DNA of 64,000 bases, from NCBI RefSeq assembly GCF_001439805.1, contig NZ_JYLK01000006.1, positions 124,001-188,000 of the forward strand, given 5' to 3'. Every line of letters starts with the position of its first letter. The stretch's first letter is position 1. Origin of the DNA: Pseudomonas trivialis (GTDB lineage: Bacteria > Pseudomonadota > Gammaproteobacteria > Pseudomonadales > Pseudomonadaceae). A program made the translations under genes and the position numbers. This document shows, piece after piece, positions 46,507 through 56,939 of this stretch. A model generated the notes under the pieces. That model did no database searches, was not told the DNA's origin, and saw only the letters and a list, made by a program, of their open reading frames with translations.

Positions 46507-48309
46507 TCAACGCACTTGTTGCAGGTGCCCGTAAAGTTTGGCGTAAAGCCCGCCATCCGCGATCAACTGCTGATGGTCGCCGTCTTCGGCAATGTGACCG
46601 TCATCAAAGACCAATACTCGATCAGCTTGCTTCACCGCCGACAGACGGTGGGCGATGATCAGTGTAGTACGCCCGCTGAGAAATCGCGCCAGCGCCTGAT
46701 GCAGGTTGTACTCGGTGGCCGCGTCCAGCGCCGAGGTGGCCTCGTCGAGTATCACCACCTTGGGTTCGGCCAGCACCATGCGCGCGATTGCCAGCCGCTG
46801 GCGCTGCCCGCCGGAGAAGCGCACACCGGAGCGCCCCACCACACTGTCCAGCCCCAGGGGCAGGGCCTTGACGGTCAGATCCAGTTGAGCAATTTCCAGG
46901 GCCTGCCAGCAGGCCTCGTCACTACGCTCGCGGCCCATGGTGAGATTGGCGCGCACCGTGTCGTTGAACAGCGCCGGATGCTGCAGCACCACCGCCACGT
47001 TTTCGCGGATGGTTTCAAGGCCAATGGCCTGCTGGGTTGCACCGCCGAACCGGATGCTGCCGGCCTGCGCCGTGTACAGCCCGAGCAGCAGTTGCACCAG
47101 GGTACTTTTGCCGCCGCCGCTGGCGCCGACAATCGCGACCTTTTCACCGGGCGCGATGGTCAGGTTCAACTGGTTCAGCACCAGGTCTTCGCCGTAGCCA
47201 AAATCAACGCCGCGCACGTCGATACCGACCGTCTCATGCCCGCTGAACGGGTCTTCGCCGCCGGCGTACTGCGGCTCGTCGGCACGCGCGAGCAGCTCGT
47301 TGATCCGCGTGAGCGCACCGCCCGCTGCATAGTAGGCGTATTGCAGGTTCAGCAACTGTTCCACCGGACCGATCATGAACCACAGGTAGCTGAACACAGC
47401 GAGCATCTGGCCGATGGACAGATCGGAAAACAGCACCGTGAGCATCGCCGCCGCGCGGAAAATATCGATACCGAACTGGAACAACAGGCCACTGGCGCGG
47501 CTGGAGGCGTCGGTTTTCCATTGCGAGTGGATCGCGTAGTCACGCACTTCCATGGCGCGCTGGCCCAGGCGTCCAAGAAAGAAGCCCTGGCGATTGCCGG
47601 CGCGCACTTCCTGAATGGCGTCGAGGGTTTCGGTGAGCGCCTGGGTGAAGCGCGAGGTGCTGTCGTTCTCCAGCTTCTTGAGGTGCTTGACGCGCTTGCC
47701 CAACTGCACCGTGAAGTAGATCACCAGCGGGTTGAACAGCAGAATCAACAGCGCCAGCTGCCAATGCATCCACACCAGAATCGCCGAGGTGCCCACCAGC
47801 GTCAGCATTGCCACCAGAAAACGGCTGAGGGTTTCGCCGACGAATTTGTCCAGAGTATCCAGGTCGGTGACCAGGTGCGTGGTCACGGTGCCGCTGCCCA
47901 GGCTTTCGTATTCGCCGAGGGAGATGCGCTTGAGCCGTTCGATCAGGCGCACGCGGATGCGGTACACGATGTCCTTGGCCAACCGCGCAAACAGCCGCGC
48001 CTGCACCACGTTGAACACCAGCGCGCCACAGCGCAGGGTCAGGGTCACCAGCAGCATCAGGCCGATGTAGCCGGCAGCTTTTTGCCACCCCAGAGGCAAT
48101 GCGTGGTTCATCACCTTGAGCGCGGCATCGCCGCTGCCCAGCAGCACTTCGTCGACCAGCAGCGGCAGCAGCAGGGGAATCGGCACGCTGCACAGGGTCG
48201 CCAGCACGGCAACGCCATTGGCGATCCACAGGGATTTCTTGTGACGCAGGGCCAGGCGGCGAATTTCCGCCCAGGTCAGGCGGTCAGTGCGAGGAGGCAG
48301 CTCAGGCAC
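46507..48309 (-). CDS. ABC exporter, fused membrane and ATPase domains
   Basis: This 600-aa half-transporter works as a homodimer. Six helices in residues 1-320 are followed by an ATPase domain with Walker A GASGGGKST, the signature RFSGGQRQRLA, Walker B VVILDEATSALD and the switch His in IIAHRLS. It exports a lipid, peptide or drug of unknown nature. GTG 48309 overlaps the stop of the DsbA-like gene by 8 bp, so the two are coupled. A TGGAGCG site precedes the GTG. Confidence 0.9.
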   Translation of the reverse strand: MPELPPRTDRLTWAEIRRLALRHKKSLWIANGVAVLATLCSVPIPLLLPLLVDEVLLGSGDAALKVMNHALPLGWQKAAGYIGLMLLVTLTLRCGALVFNVVQARLFARLAKDIVYRIRVRLIERLKRISLGEYESLGSGTVTTHLVTDLDTLDKFVGETLSRFLVAMLTLVGTSAILVWMHWQLALLILLFNPLVIYFTVQLGKRVKHLKKLENDSTSRFTQALTETLDAIQEVRAGNRQGFFLGRLGQRAMEVRDYAIHSQWKTDASSRASGLLFQFGIDIFRAAAMLTVLFSDLSIGQMLAVFSYLWFMIGPVEQLLNLQYAYYAAGGALTRINELLARADEPQYAGGEDPFSGHETVGIDVRGVDFGYGEDLVLNQLNLTIAPGEKVAIVGASGGGKSTLVQLLLGLYTAQAGSIRFGGATQQAIGLETIRENVAVVLQHPALFNDTVRANLTMGRERSDEACWQALEIAQLDLTVKALPLGLDSVVGRSGVRFSGGQRQRLAIARMVLAEPKVVILDEATSALDAATEYNLHQALARFLSGRTTLIIAHRLSAVKQADRVLVFDDGHIAEDGDHQQLIADGGLYAKLYGHLQQVR

Positions 48310-48937
48310 TGGTGGCTCGCTCCAGCCATCGACTCAACAATGGCGAAAGCTCGGACAACGGCTGGTAGCCGTTGGTCAGCAAGGCCAACTGGCCATCGCG
48401 CTCGGCCAGCAACGTCGGGAAACCGGCGATGCCCAGGTCCTGCACCCAGCTGAAATCCGCCGCCGTCGCCGCATGCTGCTCGGCACGGTCGAAAGCACCG
48501 GCAAACTCGATGCGCGGGATGCCCGCCTGTTCGGCCAACGCCACCAGCACGCTGGCCAGGGTCACATCGCGGCCCTCGACATAAAACGCCCGCTGGATCA
48601 GCCCCAGCAGGATCCACGCGCAATCCGGCGCCAGGCTGCGCGCGGTGACGATGGCGCGGCAGGCAGGTTCGGTGTCGTAGACAAAGCCGTCGGGCAAGGC
48701 CCCTTCGCGTTTGAACGGCTGGCCGGTGGCGTCGGTGACGGCCTGCCAGTGTTCAAGGATGTAGCGCCGAGTGGTCGGCTCCAGCGCCGCGCCGCTGCCG
48801 GTACGCAGGCCGCCCACCACCAGGTGCACGTCCACGCCGGCCGCCTGGGCCTGCTCAACCAGTGCCTGCGCCACCGGGGCAAAGCCCCAGCACCAGGAAC
48901 ACATCGGGTCCATCACATAGAGCAGGCGCGCGGACAT
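48302..48937 (-). CDS. DsbA family protein (cytoplasmic, CSWC)
   Basis: This 211-aa thioredoxin-fold protein has CSWC at residues 13-16 in MDPMCSWCWGF and the cis-Pro loop IAGFPTLL. It has no signal peptide, so it acts in the cytoplasm, like FrnE/2-hydroxychromene isomerase relatives. It lies 3 bp downstream of trhO and overlaps the ABC exporter gene by 8 bp, so trhO, this gene and the exporter form one operon. Confidence 0.85.
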   Translation of the reverse strand: MSARLLYVMDPMCSWCWGFAPVAQALVEQAQAAGVDVHLVVGGLRTGSGAALEPTTRRYILEHWQAVTDATGQPFKREGALPDGFVYDTEPACRAIVTARSLAPDCAWILLGLIQRAFYVEGRDVTLASVLVALAEQAGIPRIEFAGAFDRAEQHAATAADFSWVQDLGIAGFPTLLAERDGQLALLTNGYQPLSELSPLLSRWLERATSA

Positions 48938-48940
48938 GGG

Positions 48941-49882
48941 TCAGGCCTCGGAGGGGGTTTGCTTGTAGTTGAAGCCAATCGGATGCGGCAGGTTGCGAGC
49001 CTTGGCCAGCTCGATCTGCTTCTGCCGGTCGATGGCGCTGCGACGGGTTTTCTCCGGCAGCTTATCCCAGCAATGCGGGCAACTGATGCCGGCCACATAG
49101 TGCTCGGACGCACGGTCCTCGACGCTGACCGGTGTGCGGCAGGCGTGACACTGATCGTAGTCGCCTTCGCTGAGGTCGTGGCGCACGGTCACCCGGTTGT
49201 CGAACACAAAGCAGTCGCCTTGCCATTTGGTTTCTGCCTGCGGCACTTCTTCGAGGTACTTGAGGATGCCGCCCTTGAGGTGGTAGACCTCATCGAAACC
49301 CTCGCCGAGCATGAAGCTGGAAGCCTTCTCGCAGCGAATGCCGCCGGTGCAGAACATCGCGACTTTCTTGTGTATGGCCGGGTCGAAGTGGGCTTTGATG
49401 TAGTCGGGAAACTCGCGAAAGCTGGTGGTCTTCGGGTCAATCGCGCCTTCGAAGGTGCCGATGGACACTTCGTAGTCGTTGCGGGTGTCGATCAACAGCA
49501 CCTCGGGGTCGCTGATCAGCGCATTCCAGTCCTGCGGTTCAACGTAGGTGCCGACCTTTTTGTTCGGGTCGACGCCTTCGACGCCCAGGGTCACGATCTC
49601 TTTCTTGAGCTTGACCTTGGTGCGGTAGAACGGCTGGTCGTCGCAGTAGGACTCTTTGTGGTCGATGTCGACCATGCGCGGGTCTTGCTTCAACCAGGCC
49701 ATCAGGCCGTCAATGCCTTCGCGGCTGCCGGATACGGTGCCGTTGATGCCCTCTTCGGCAATCAGCAGGGTGCCCTTGATGCCGTTGTCGACCATTGCCT
49801 GCAGCAGTGGCTCGCGCAGGGCGACGTAATCTTCGAGAGTGACGAACTTGTACAGTGCCGCCACGACGATGGGGTGGGTCAT
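48941..49882 (-). CDS. trhO: tRNA uridine(34) hydroxylase
   Basis: This 313-aa enzyme hydroxylates U34 of tRNAs, the first step to 5-oxyacetyl-uridine derivatives. An N-terminal acylphosphatase-like domain ([17 protein letters not shown]) precedes a rhodanese domain with active Cys in [12 protein letters not shown], and a C-terminal extension has CHACRTPVS and [12 protein letters not shown] cysteine pairs that could bind zinc. Length is normal (YceA/TrhO). It is the first gene of the operon with the DsbA-like protein. Confidence 0.9.
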   Translation of the reverse strand: MTHPIVVAALYKFVTLEDYVALREPLLQAMVDNGIKGTLLIAEEGINGTVSGSREGIDGLMAWLKQDPRMVDIDHKESYCDDQPFYRTKVKLKKEIVTLGVEGVDPNKKVGTYVEPQDWNALISDPEVLLIDTRNDYEVSIGTFEGAIDPKTTSFREFPDYIKAHFDPAIHKKVAMFCTGGIRCEKASSFMLGEGFDEVYHLKGGILKYLEEVPQAETKWQGDCFVFDNRVTVRHDLSEGDYDQCHACRTPVSVEDRASEHYVAGISCPHCWDKLPEKTRRSAIDRQKQIELAKARNLPHPIGFNYKQTPSEA

Positions 49883-49938
49883 GGGTGTTCTCTCCAGGTG
49901 GCTACCCTCGTAAGGGGTGAACCGGATGCCAAAAAAAA

Positions 49939-49961
49939 CGCGCCGACTGAGCGGCGCGTTG
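49939..49961 (-). terminator. Rho-independent terminator after bolA
   Basis: AACGCGCCG and CGGCGCGTT pair across a short loop and on the minus strand are followed by an eight-T run. It separates the DUF2059-bolA unit from trhO. Confidence 0.85.
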
Positions 49962-49984
49962 CGGATTCTATCAGGGAAAACCCG

Positions 49985-50278
49985 TCAATGTCCGCCGGCG
50001 CAGGTCGGCGAGGCCGGGGCTGCGTCGATTTTCGCCCATTCTTCAGGCGTGTAGGTATGCAGCGCCAGCGCATGAAACTCGCTCATCAGGTCACCCAGGG
50101 TGGCGTAGACCGTCTGGTGGCGCTTGACGCGGTTGAGCCCCTCGAACTGCTGGCTGACCAGCACGGCCTTGAAGTGGGTCTGCAACCCACGGCTGTGCAT
50201 GTGGCTTTCATCCAGCACGCTCAGGTGTTGCGGGCTCAGGACGGCGAGCGCGGTTTCGATACGCTGTTGCATGGTCAT
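49985..50278 (-). CDS. BolA family protein
   Basis: This 97-aa protein matches BolA: a class II KH-like fold with LSVLDESHMHSRG, then THFKAVLVSQQFEGLNRVKR and HQTVYATLGDLM. BolA proteins work with monothiol glutaredoxins in iron-sulfur handling and influence cell shape and biofilm. It lies 6 bp after the DUF2059 gene, so the two form an operon. The C-terminal SPTCAGGH adds a Cys and His. Confidence 0.9.
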   Translation of the reverse strand: MTMQQRIETALAVLSPQHLSVLDESHMHSRGLQTHFKAVLVSQQFEGLNRVKRHQTVYATLGDLMSEFHALALHTYTPEEWAKIDAAPASPTCAGGH

Positions 50279-50284
50279 GCCTGC

Positions 50285-50803
50285 TTACTTCTTCTTGGCC
50301 GGTGCGGCGGCTTTGGGCGTCAGCTCGTTGGTCATGTCTTCCAACAGCTTGTTCACCACCGGCACGGCGCTTTCCAGTTTGGCCTGGGTCATCTGGGCCG
50401 ATTGCTGAGTCAGCTGCGGCATTTTTTCCAGCACCTTCTTGCCCAGCGGCGACTGGTAGAACGCAACCAGGTCCTTGAGCTCGGACTCGCTGAAGTTGGT
50501 GGTGTAGAGCTTGACCATGTCGGGTTTCAGCTTCGGCCAGCCGATGGCCTGGTCGAGCGCGGCGTTGGCCTTGGCCTGGTAGCTGTCCAGCACGGACTGC
50601 TTGGCGGCAGGCGCCTTGGTCTGTTCGAAACGCTGGGCGAACATTTGCTGCACTTGCATGTACACCGGGGTGCCCAGCTTGTCGGCATGGGCCAGGGTAA
50701 GGAAGGCTTCGGCACTGGCGTTGTGGCTGGCGGTATCGGCAAAAACCTGGCCGCTGGCGCAAACCAGAGCAACCGCGGTACAGATGGCACGAAGACGAGT
50801 CAT
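50285..50803 (-). CDS. Secreted DUF2059 protein
   Basis: This 172-aa protein has a signal peptide (to about residue 22, ending GQVFA) and the helical DUF2059 domain: LYTTNFSESELKDLVAFYQS then PLGKKVLEKMPQL is the family signature. The tail ends APAKKK. It is probably periplasmic with unknown function. ATG 50803 follows AAAGGAAA. A much longer open frame extends upstream opposite fumC but is non-coding. Confidence 0.85.
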   Translation of the reverse strand: MTRLRAICTAVALVCASGQVFADTASHNASAEAFLTLAHADKLGTPVYMQVQQMFAQRFEQTKAPAAKQSVLDSYQAKANAALDQAIGWPKLKPDMVKLYTTNFSESELKDLVAFYQSPLGKKVLEKMPQLTQQSAQMTQAKLESAVPVVNKLLEDMTNELTPKAAAPAKKK

Positions 50804-50995
50804 CGAGTTTCCTTTTCTACAGGCGAGGTAAAACCCCAAGGGCGACCATTCTGCGCCTAAAAAACCTCGCGGCTCAACCCCAGGCCCTGTCGGACAAGGA
50901 TCAGCGCCGCTTAATCCGATGAAAAGTCTTTTATGGAACCCCCCAGGCCCATCACGGCCTAAACTGCGCTGACTGACTTCAAGGAGAGTGCCCGA

Positions 50996-52384
<1,389 letters not shown>

Positions 52385-52715
52385 AAAGCCCTTGATCCGC
52401 TCTTGATCTTGATCTCAGGCGCCCCGTCAACCACGCTGGCCGAACGCAGGCTTGAATCCGTGGGTAACCCGGCAGGACGCCGGGTTAGCCGCACTGGGCC
52501 AGGGATGGCCCATTGCGGCGGCCCACGGATTCAAGCCTGTGTTCGGGCACACCGAGCCTGAGCGAGGTGCCGAGTGGTGGGGCGAAGCGTTTTCGGTTAC
52601 TTTTTGCGCTCTTCAAAAAGTGACCCGCCGTAAGGGCGGAACCACTAGCCGCCATAACCGCAGCAACGGATATGTACACAATAAAGCCGCCATAGGGAGC
52701 AAGCCCCCTCCCACA
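52385..52715 (+). other. Intergenic with large palindromes, no gene
   Basis: This gap after fumC is filled with repeats: nested palindromes at 52449-52537, then a sequence with CTTTTTGCGCTCTTCAAAAA found widely in pseudomonads and sometimes mis-annotated as a small protein, and a REP at the end. No gene is supported. Confidence 0.5.
52449..52537. repeat. Nested palindromic repeat
   Basis: The outer arms GGCTTGAATCCGTGGG and CCCACGGATTCAAGCC (16 bp, perfect) enclose two perfect hairpins, TAACCCGGC/GCCGGGTTA and GGGCCA/TGGCCC. It could fold as a three-way cruciform in DNA or RNA. Confidence 0.85.
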
Positions 52716-52716
52716 T
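52687..52716 (-). repeat. REP element (same family as 449-478)
   Basis: On the minus strand it reads GTGGGAGGGGGCTTGCTCCC, matching the REP at 449-478. It touches the stop codon of the EamA transporter gene. Confidence 0.75.
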
Positions 52717-53672
52717 TAGGAAGCCAGTCTTAACCGACGAGCCCTGAGCCCCGCAATCAAAGAAGGCGCCAAAGCAACCATCGCCGACCCCATCACCACC
52801 ACCAACGCCCCAAAATACCCCACCGCATTAATCTCCTCAGCCTGCACAAACCCAGGCCACCACCACGCCGCCAACGCCACCGCCACAAACGTCACCAACG
52901 GCGTCAACGCCAAGGTCGCACTCACCCGGGAAGCCTCCCAGTGCGCCAGCGCCTCCGCAAACGCCCCATACGCCACCAACGTGTTCATGCAGCACGCCAG
53001 CAACAACCCCCCCTGCAACGGACTCAACGCCAACGCCTCCAGCGGCTGCGCCCACGGCGTCAACAACGCCGCGCAAAACAGATAAATCACCATCATCACC
53101 TGCAGCGAATTCCACACCGTCAGCAACTGCTTCTGCCCCAGCGCGTAAAACACCCAGATCGTGGTCGCCAGCAGCACCGTCAACACCCCGGCCGTATAAG
53201 TGCCCATGGACGTGAGCAACTCCGCCAGGCGCTGATTGAAGAACAACCCGAAACCCACAATCAACACGACCAACCCCAAGCCTTGCCCCAGGCTGAAGCG
53301 CTCCTTGAACACAAACACACTGGCGACCATCAGAAAGATTGGCCCCATCTGTACCACCAGTTGCGCGGTGCCGGGGCTGAGCATCTTCAGGCCCACCAGG
53401 TACAGCACGTAGTTGCCCACCAGTCCGCACACGGCCATTGCTACCAAGACGCCGCCCCTGGGGCCCAGCACCTTCAAACTGGGCAAACGCCGGGTCGCCG
53501 CCAGGTAGATGAAGAGGCAACCGCCGGCCACCATCAGGCGAAACCAGGTGACGGTGATCGGGTCCATCACCTGCAAGACCTGTTTGAGCTTGATCGGGAG
53601 AATGCCCCAGAGCAATGCAGTCAGCAGGGTCAGGAGAAAACCGTAGACCCAGCGACCGGAAGAGATGTGCAT
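52716..53672 (-). CDS. EamA/DMT family transporter
   Basis: This 318-aa membrane protein has ten helices in two EamA repeats (WVYGFLLTLLTALLWGILPI opens the first; YTAGVLTVLLATTIWVFYAL the second). The DMT superfamily exports metabolites such as amino acids. ATG 53672 is preferred to an upstream TTG because it starts at the normal N-terminus and has GGGGCAAC upstream. No neighbour suggests a substrate. Confidence 0.85.
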   Translation of the reverse strand: MHISSGRWVYGFLLTLLTALLWGILPIKLKQVLQVMDPITVTWFRLMVAGGCLFIYLAATRRLPSLKVLGPRGGVLVAMAVCGLVGNYVLYLVGLKMLSPGTAQLVVQMGPIFLMVASVFVFKERFSLGQGLGLVVLIVGFGLFFNQRLAELLTSMGTYTAGVLTVLLATTIWVFYALGQKQLLTVWNSLQVMMVIYLFCAALLTPWAQPLEALALSPLQGGLLLACCMNTLVAYGAFAEALAHWEASRVSATLALTPLVTFVAVALAAWWWPGFVQAEEINAVGYFGALVVVMGSAMVALAPSLIAGLRARRLRLAS

Positions 53673-53773
53673 GAGTTGCCCCAAATGCCTGAGGTAGAAG
53701 AGCCTGCATTCTAGGGCCAAGCAAACAGATCGGGCTATGCCCTAATGCCGTTCAGTCAAGCGCAGATCCCCTG

Positions 53774-53902
53774 TGGCGAGCAGGCTTGTCCTGCGTTGGA
53801 CTGCGCAGCAGCCCCAAAACCAGGCGCTGCCGTATCAGGTACACCGCGTTTTGCTGAATTGGGGGCGCTTCGCACCCCAACGCGGGGCAAGCCCGCTCGC
53901 CA
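53774..53902. repeat. REPIN-like element, copy E (inverted)
   Basis: A 129-bp copy in the opposite orientation to copies B and D. Its left flank TAATGCCGTTCAGTCAAGCG matches the right flanks of copies B and D. Confidence 0.9.
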
Positions 53903-53967
53903 CAGAGGCTCCAGTTTGCTGCGCGACAGCGCTAAGTCGAAGACTTGGCGGAGCCTCCCGCATGGCT

Positions 53968-55152
53968 TCAGCGCACGGCTTCAAAGAGTCCGCTCGCGCC
54001 CATGCCGCCGCCCACGCACATGGTGACGATGCCATAGCGCAGATCACGCCGCTGCAGCTCACGCACCAGGTGCCCCACCTGTCTCGAACCGGTCATGCCG
54101 AACGGGTGGCCGATAGCGATAGCGCCGCCATTGACGTTGTACCTGGCATTGTCGATTTCCAGCCGGTCACGCGCATACAGGCACTGGGATGCGAAGGCTT
54201 CGTTGAGCTCCCACAGGTCGATATCCGCCACCTGCAAGCCTTTCGCCTTGAGCAGTTTGGGCACCGAGAACACCGGCCCGATGCCCATCTCGTCGGGCTC
54301 GCAGCCGGCCACGGTAAAGCCACGGAAAAACGCCTTGGGGTTGAGCCCCAGAGCCAGCGCTTTCTCCAGGCTCATCACCAGGGTCATCGATGCACCATCG
54401 GACAACTGCGACGCATTGCCCGCCGTCACCGAGCCGTCTTCGGCAAACACCGGCTTCAAGCCACTGAGGCTGGTCAGGGTGGTGTCGGGGCGGTTGCAAT
54501 CGTCGCGGTCGACCACACCGTCGAGGATCTGCACCGCGCCCGTGTCCTTATCCTCGACCCGGTACTTGACCGCCATCGGCACGATTTCATCATCGAACAG
54601 GCCATCCGCTTGCGCCTGCGCGGTGCGCTGCTGGCTTTGCAGCGCATACGCGTCCTGCGCTTGGCGGCTGACGTGGTAGCGGCGCGCGACGATTTCGGCG
54701 GTCTGGCCCATGGGAAAATAGATGCCCGGCACCTGTTCCTTGAGCAACGGGTTGATCAGGTTGTCAGTGTTGATGCTCTTCAGGGTCAGGCTGATGGACT
54801 CGACGCCGCCGGCGACAATGATCTCGCTGCAGCCCGAGGCAATCTGGTTGGCCGCCATGGCAATCGCCTGCAGACCGGATGAACAGAAGCGGTTGAGCGT
54901 CATCCCCGCCGTACCGGTGCCCAACCGCGACAGCACCGCCACGTTGCGCCCGATGTTTTGGCCCTGGGCGCCTTCGTTGGAGGCCGCGCCGACGATGCAG
55001 TCTTCCACCGTCGCCGGGTCAATGCCGTTGCGGGTGAGCAGCGCGTTGACGCAATGGGCCGCCATGTCATCCGGGCGAGTCTGGTTGAACTTGCCGCGAA
55101 AGGACTTGGCCAGGCCGGTTCGCACGCTGTCGACGATCACTACTTCACGCAT
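53968..55152 (-). CDS. Acetyl-CoA C-acyltransferase (thiolase)
   Basis: This 394-aa thiolase II homologue has the nucleophilic Cys in NRFCSSGLQAIAMA, the catalytic His in IAIGHPFGMTGSRQ and the second Cys in VTMCVGGGMGASG. It either cleaves 3-ketoacyl-CoA or condenses acetyl-CoA. The sequence GAASNEGAQGQNIGRNVAVL is usual for degradative thiolases that work alone. No fadB or hydroxyacyl-CoA genes are adjacent, so the pathway is open. Confidence 0.88.
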   Translation of the reverse strand: MREVVIVDSVRTGLAKSFRGKFNQTRPDDMAAHCVNALLTRNGIDPATVEDCIVGAASNEGAQGQNIGRNVAVLSRLGTGTAGMTLNRFCSSGLQAIAMAANQIASGCSEIIVAGGVESISLTLKSINTDNLINPLLKEQVPGIYFPMGQTAEIVARRYHVSRQAQDAYALQSQQRTAQAQADGLFDDEIVPMAVKYRVEDKDTGAVQILDGVVDRDDCNRPDTTLTSLSGLKPVFAEDGSVTAGNASQLSDGASMTLVMSLEKALALGLNPKAFFRGFTVAGCEPDEMGIGPVFSVPKLLKAKGLQVADIDLWELNEAFASQCLYARDRLEIDNARYNVNGGAIAIGHPFGMTGSRQVGHLVRELQRRDLRYGIVTMCVGGGMGASGLFEAVR

Positions 55153-55283
55153 GGGCTACCTCGATCTTGTGGTTGTTGGCAGATCAATCGAGGATAGATC
55201 CAGACCTGCCCCACCGCGATGATCATTCACCCGGCCTATACAAACGCATGGTGATCAGGCTGCCTGTGGCAAGCGGCCGACAG

Positions 55284-56798
55284 TTATTTCTTTTTCTTCT
55301 TCCCGCGCTTGCCAGCGTGCTCGAACGCCTCTTCCAGCGCCCGGTTGATCGTGCGCAACACCTTGACCCGCGCCCAGCGCTTGTCGTTGGCCTCCACCAG
55401 CGTCCAGGGCGCGACCTCGGTGCTGGTGCGGTCGACCATATCGCCGACGGCGGTGCGGTAGGCGTCCCACTTGTCGCGGTTGCGCCAGTCGTCCTCGGTG
55501 ATCTTGAAGCGCTTGAACGGAATCTCCTCGCGCGCCTGGAAGCGTTCGAGCTGGGTCTGCTTGTCGATGGCCAGCCAAAACTTGACCACGATCACCCCGG
55601 CGTCGCGCAGTTGCTCTTCGAAGTCGTTGATCTCGCCATAGGCGCGCATCCAGTCGGCCGGGGTGCAGAAGCCCTCGACCCGCTCCACCAGCACACGGCC
55701 GTACCACGAGCGGTCGAACACGGTGAACATGCCGCGCGCCGGAATTTTCTGCCAGAAGCGCCACAGGTAGGGTTGGGCGCGCTCGTCCTCGCTGGGCGCG
55801 GCAATCGGCACGATGTGGTACTGGCGCGGGTCCAGCGCGGCGGCGACGCGGCGGATGGCGCCGCCCTTGCCTGCCGCGTCGTTGCCCTCGAACACGGTGA
55901 CCAGCGCGTGGCTGCGCATGCGCTTGTCACGCATCAGGCCGGAGAAGCGCGCCTGCTCGGTGATCAGTTGTTCTTCGTAATCGTCCTTGTCCAGGCTCAA
56001 TGTCATGTCGAGGCTGTCGAGCAGGCTTTTCTGGTCGACCGAGGCCAGCAACGGTGCGGGGTTCATGCCGCTGGTTCTGGCCATGGGCAACTTCAATGCA
56101 CTGTGCAGGCCCTCGAGGAGAATTTTGCCCACGGTGAGGCTGCGGTAGTGCGCGTCGACGCCCTCGATCACGTGCCAAGGCGCATAGTCACGGCTGGTGC
56201 GGCGCAGGATGCGTTCGCCAAAATGGACAAACTTGTCGTAAGTCTTCGATTGCTGCCAGTCCAGCGGGCTGATGCGCCAGCTGTGCAGCGGGTCGTCGGC
56301 CAACGACTTGAGCCGCGCCTTCATTTGCTTTTTGGACAGGTGGAACCAGAACTTGAAGATCAGCGCGCCTTCGTCACACAGCATTTTCTCCAGCCGCTCG
56401 GCACCGGCAATGGCCTGGTCCAGCCGGGCATCCTTGATCTGCCCGTGCACCCGGCCCTGCAGCATCTGGCTGTACCAGTTGCCGAAGAAAATGCCCATGC
56501 GCCCCTTGGCCGGGAGCTGGCGCCAGTAGCGCCAGGCCGGCGGGCGCGCCAGTTCTTCGTCGGTCTGCTGGTCGAAGGTGCGCACCTCGATCAGGCGCGG
56601 GTCCATCCATTCGTTGAGCAGTTTGACGGTTTCGCCCTTGCCGGCGCCTTCGATGCCGTTGATGAGGATGATCACCGGGAAGCGTTTCTGCTGGTGCAGC
56701 TCGTACTGCACGTCCAGCAGCGCTTCACGCAGCGCGGGAACCTCTGCCTCGTAGGTGTCTTTGTCGATGGCGTGACCGATTTCGGCGGATTCGAACAT
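55284..56798 (-). CDS. pap: Polyphosphate:AMP phosphotransferase
   Basis: This 504-aa class II PPK2 enzyme transfers phosphate from polyphosphate to AMP, making ADP. It has two fused PPK2 modules, each with a P-loop: INGIEGAGKGE at about residue 50 and FEGNDAAGKGG at about 310. Lid and substrate motifs are FFGNWYSQML and FDRSWYGRVLVERV. The active centre lies in the second module in known homologues. ATG 56798 follows GGAG. The C-terminus is a Lys-rich tail. Confidence 0.92.
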   Translation of the reverse strand: MFESAEIGHAIDKDTYEAEVPALREALLDVQYELHQQKRFPVIILINGIEGAGKGETVKLLNEWMDPRLIEVRTFDQQTDEELARPPAWRYWRQLPAKGRMGIFFGNWYSQMLQGRVHGQIKDARLDQAIAGAERLEKMLCDEGALIFKFWFHLSKKQMKARLKSLADDPLHSWRISPLDWQQSKTYDKFVHFGERILRRTSRDYAPWHVIEGVDAHYRSLTVGKILLEGLHSALKLPMARTSGMNPAPLLASVDQKSLLDSLDMTLSLDKDDYEEQLITEQARFSGLMRDKRMRSHALVTVFEGNDAAGKGGAIRRVAAALDPRQYHIVPIAAPSEDERAQPYLWRFWQKIPARGMFTVFDRSWYGRVLVERVEGFCTPADWMRAYGEINDFEEQLRDAGVIVVKFWLAIDKQTQLERFQAREEIPFKRFKITEDDWRNRDKWDAYRTAVGDMVDRTSTEVAPWTLVEANDKRWARVKVLRTINRALEEAFEHAGKRGKKKKK

Positions 56799-56939
56799 GG
56801 GCAGCTCCGTTTCAAGATGGCTCAAGACTAGCGGATTGGGCAACGACGCGCGGGAGGAAATTCCACCAGCGTCTGTGATGGGGCAAATCATTGCCGGTCG
56901 ATCGGCTAGAATGGCCGCCTTGCCTTTGCCGAGCCGCCC

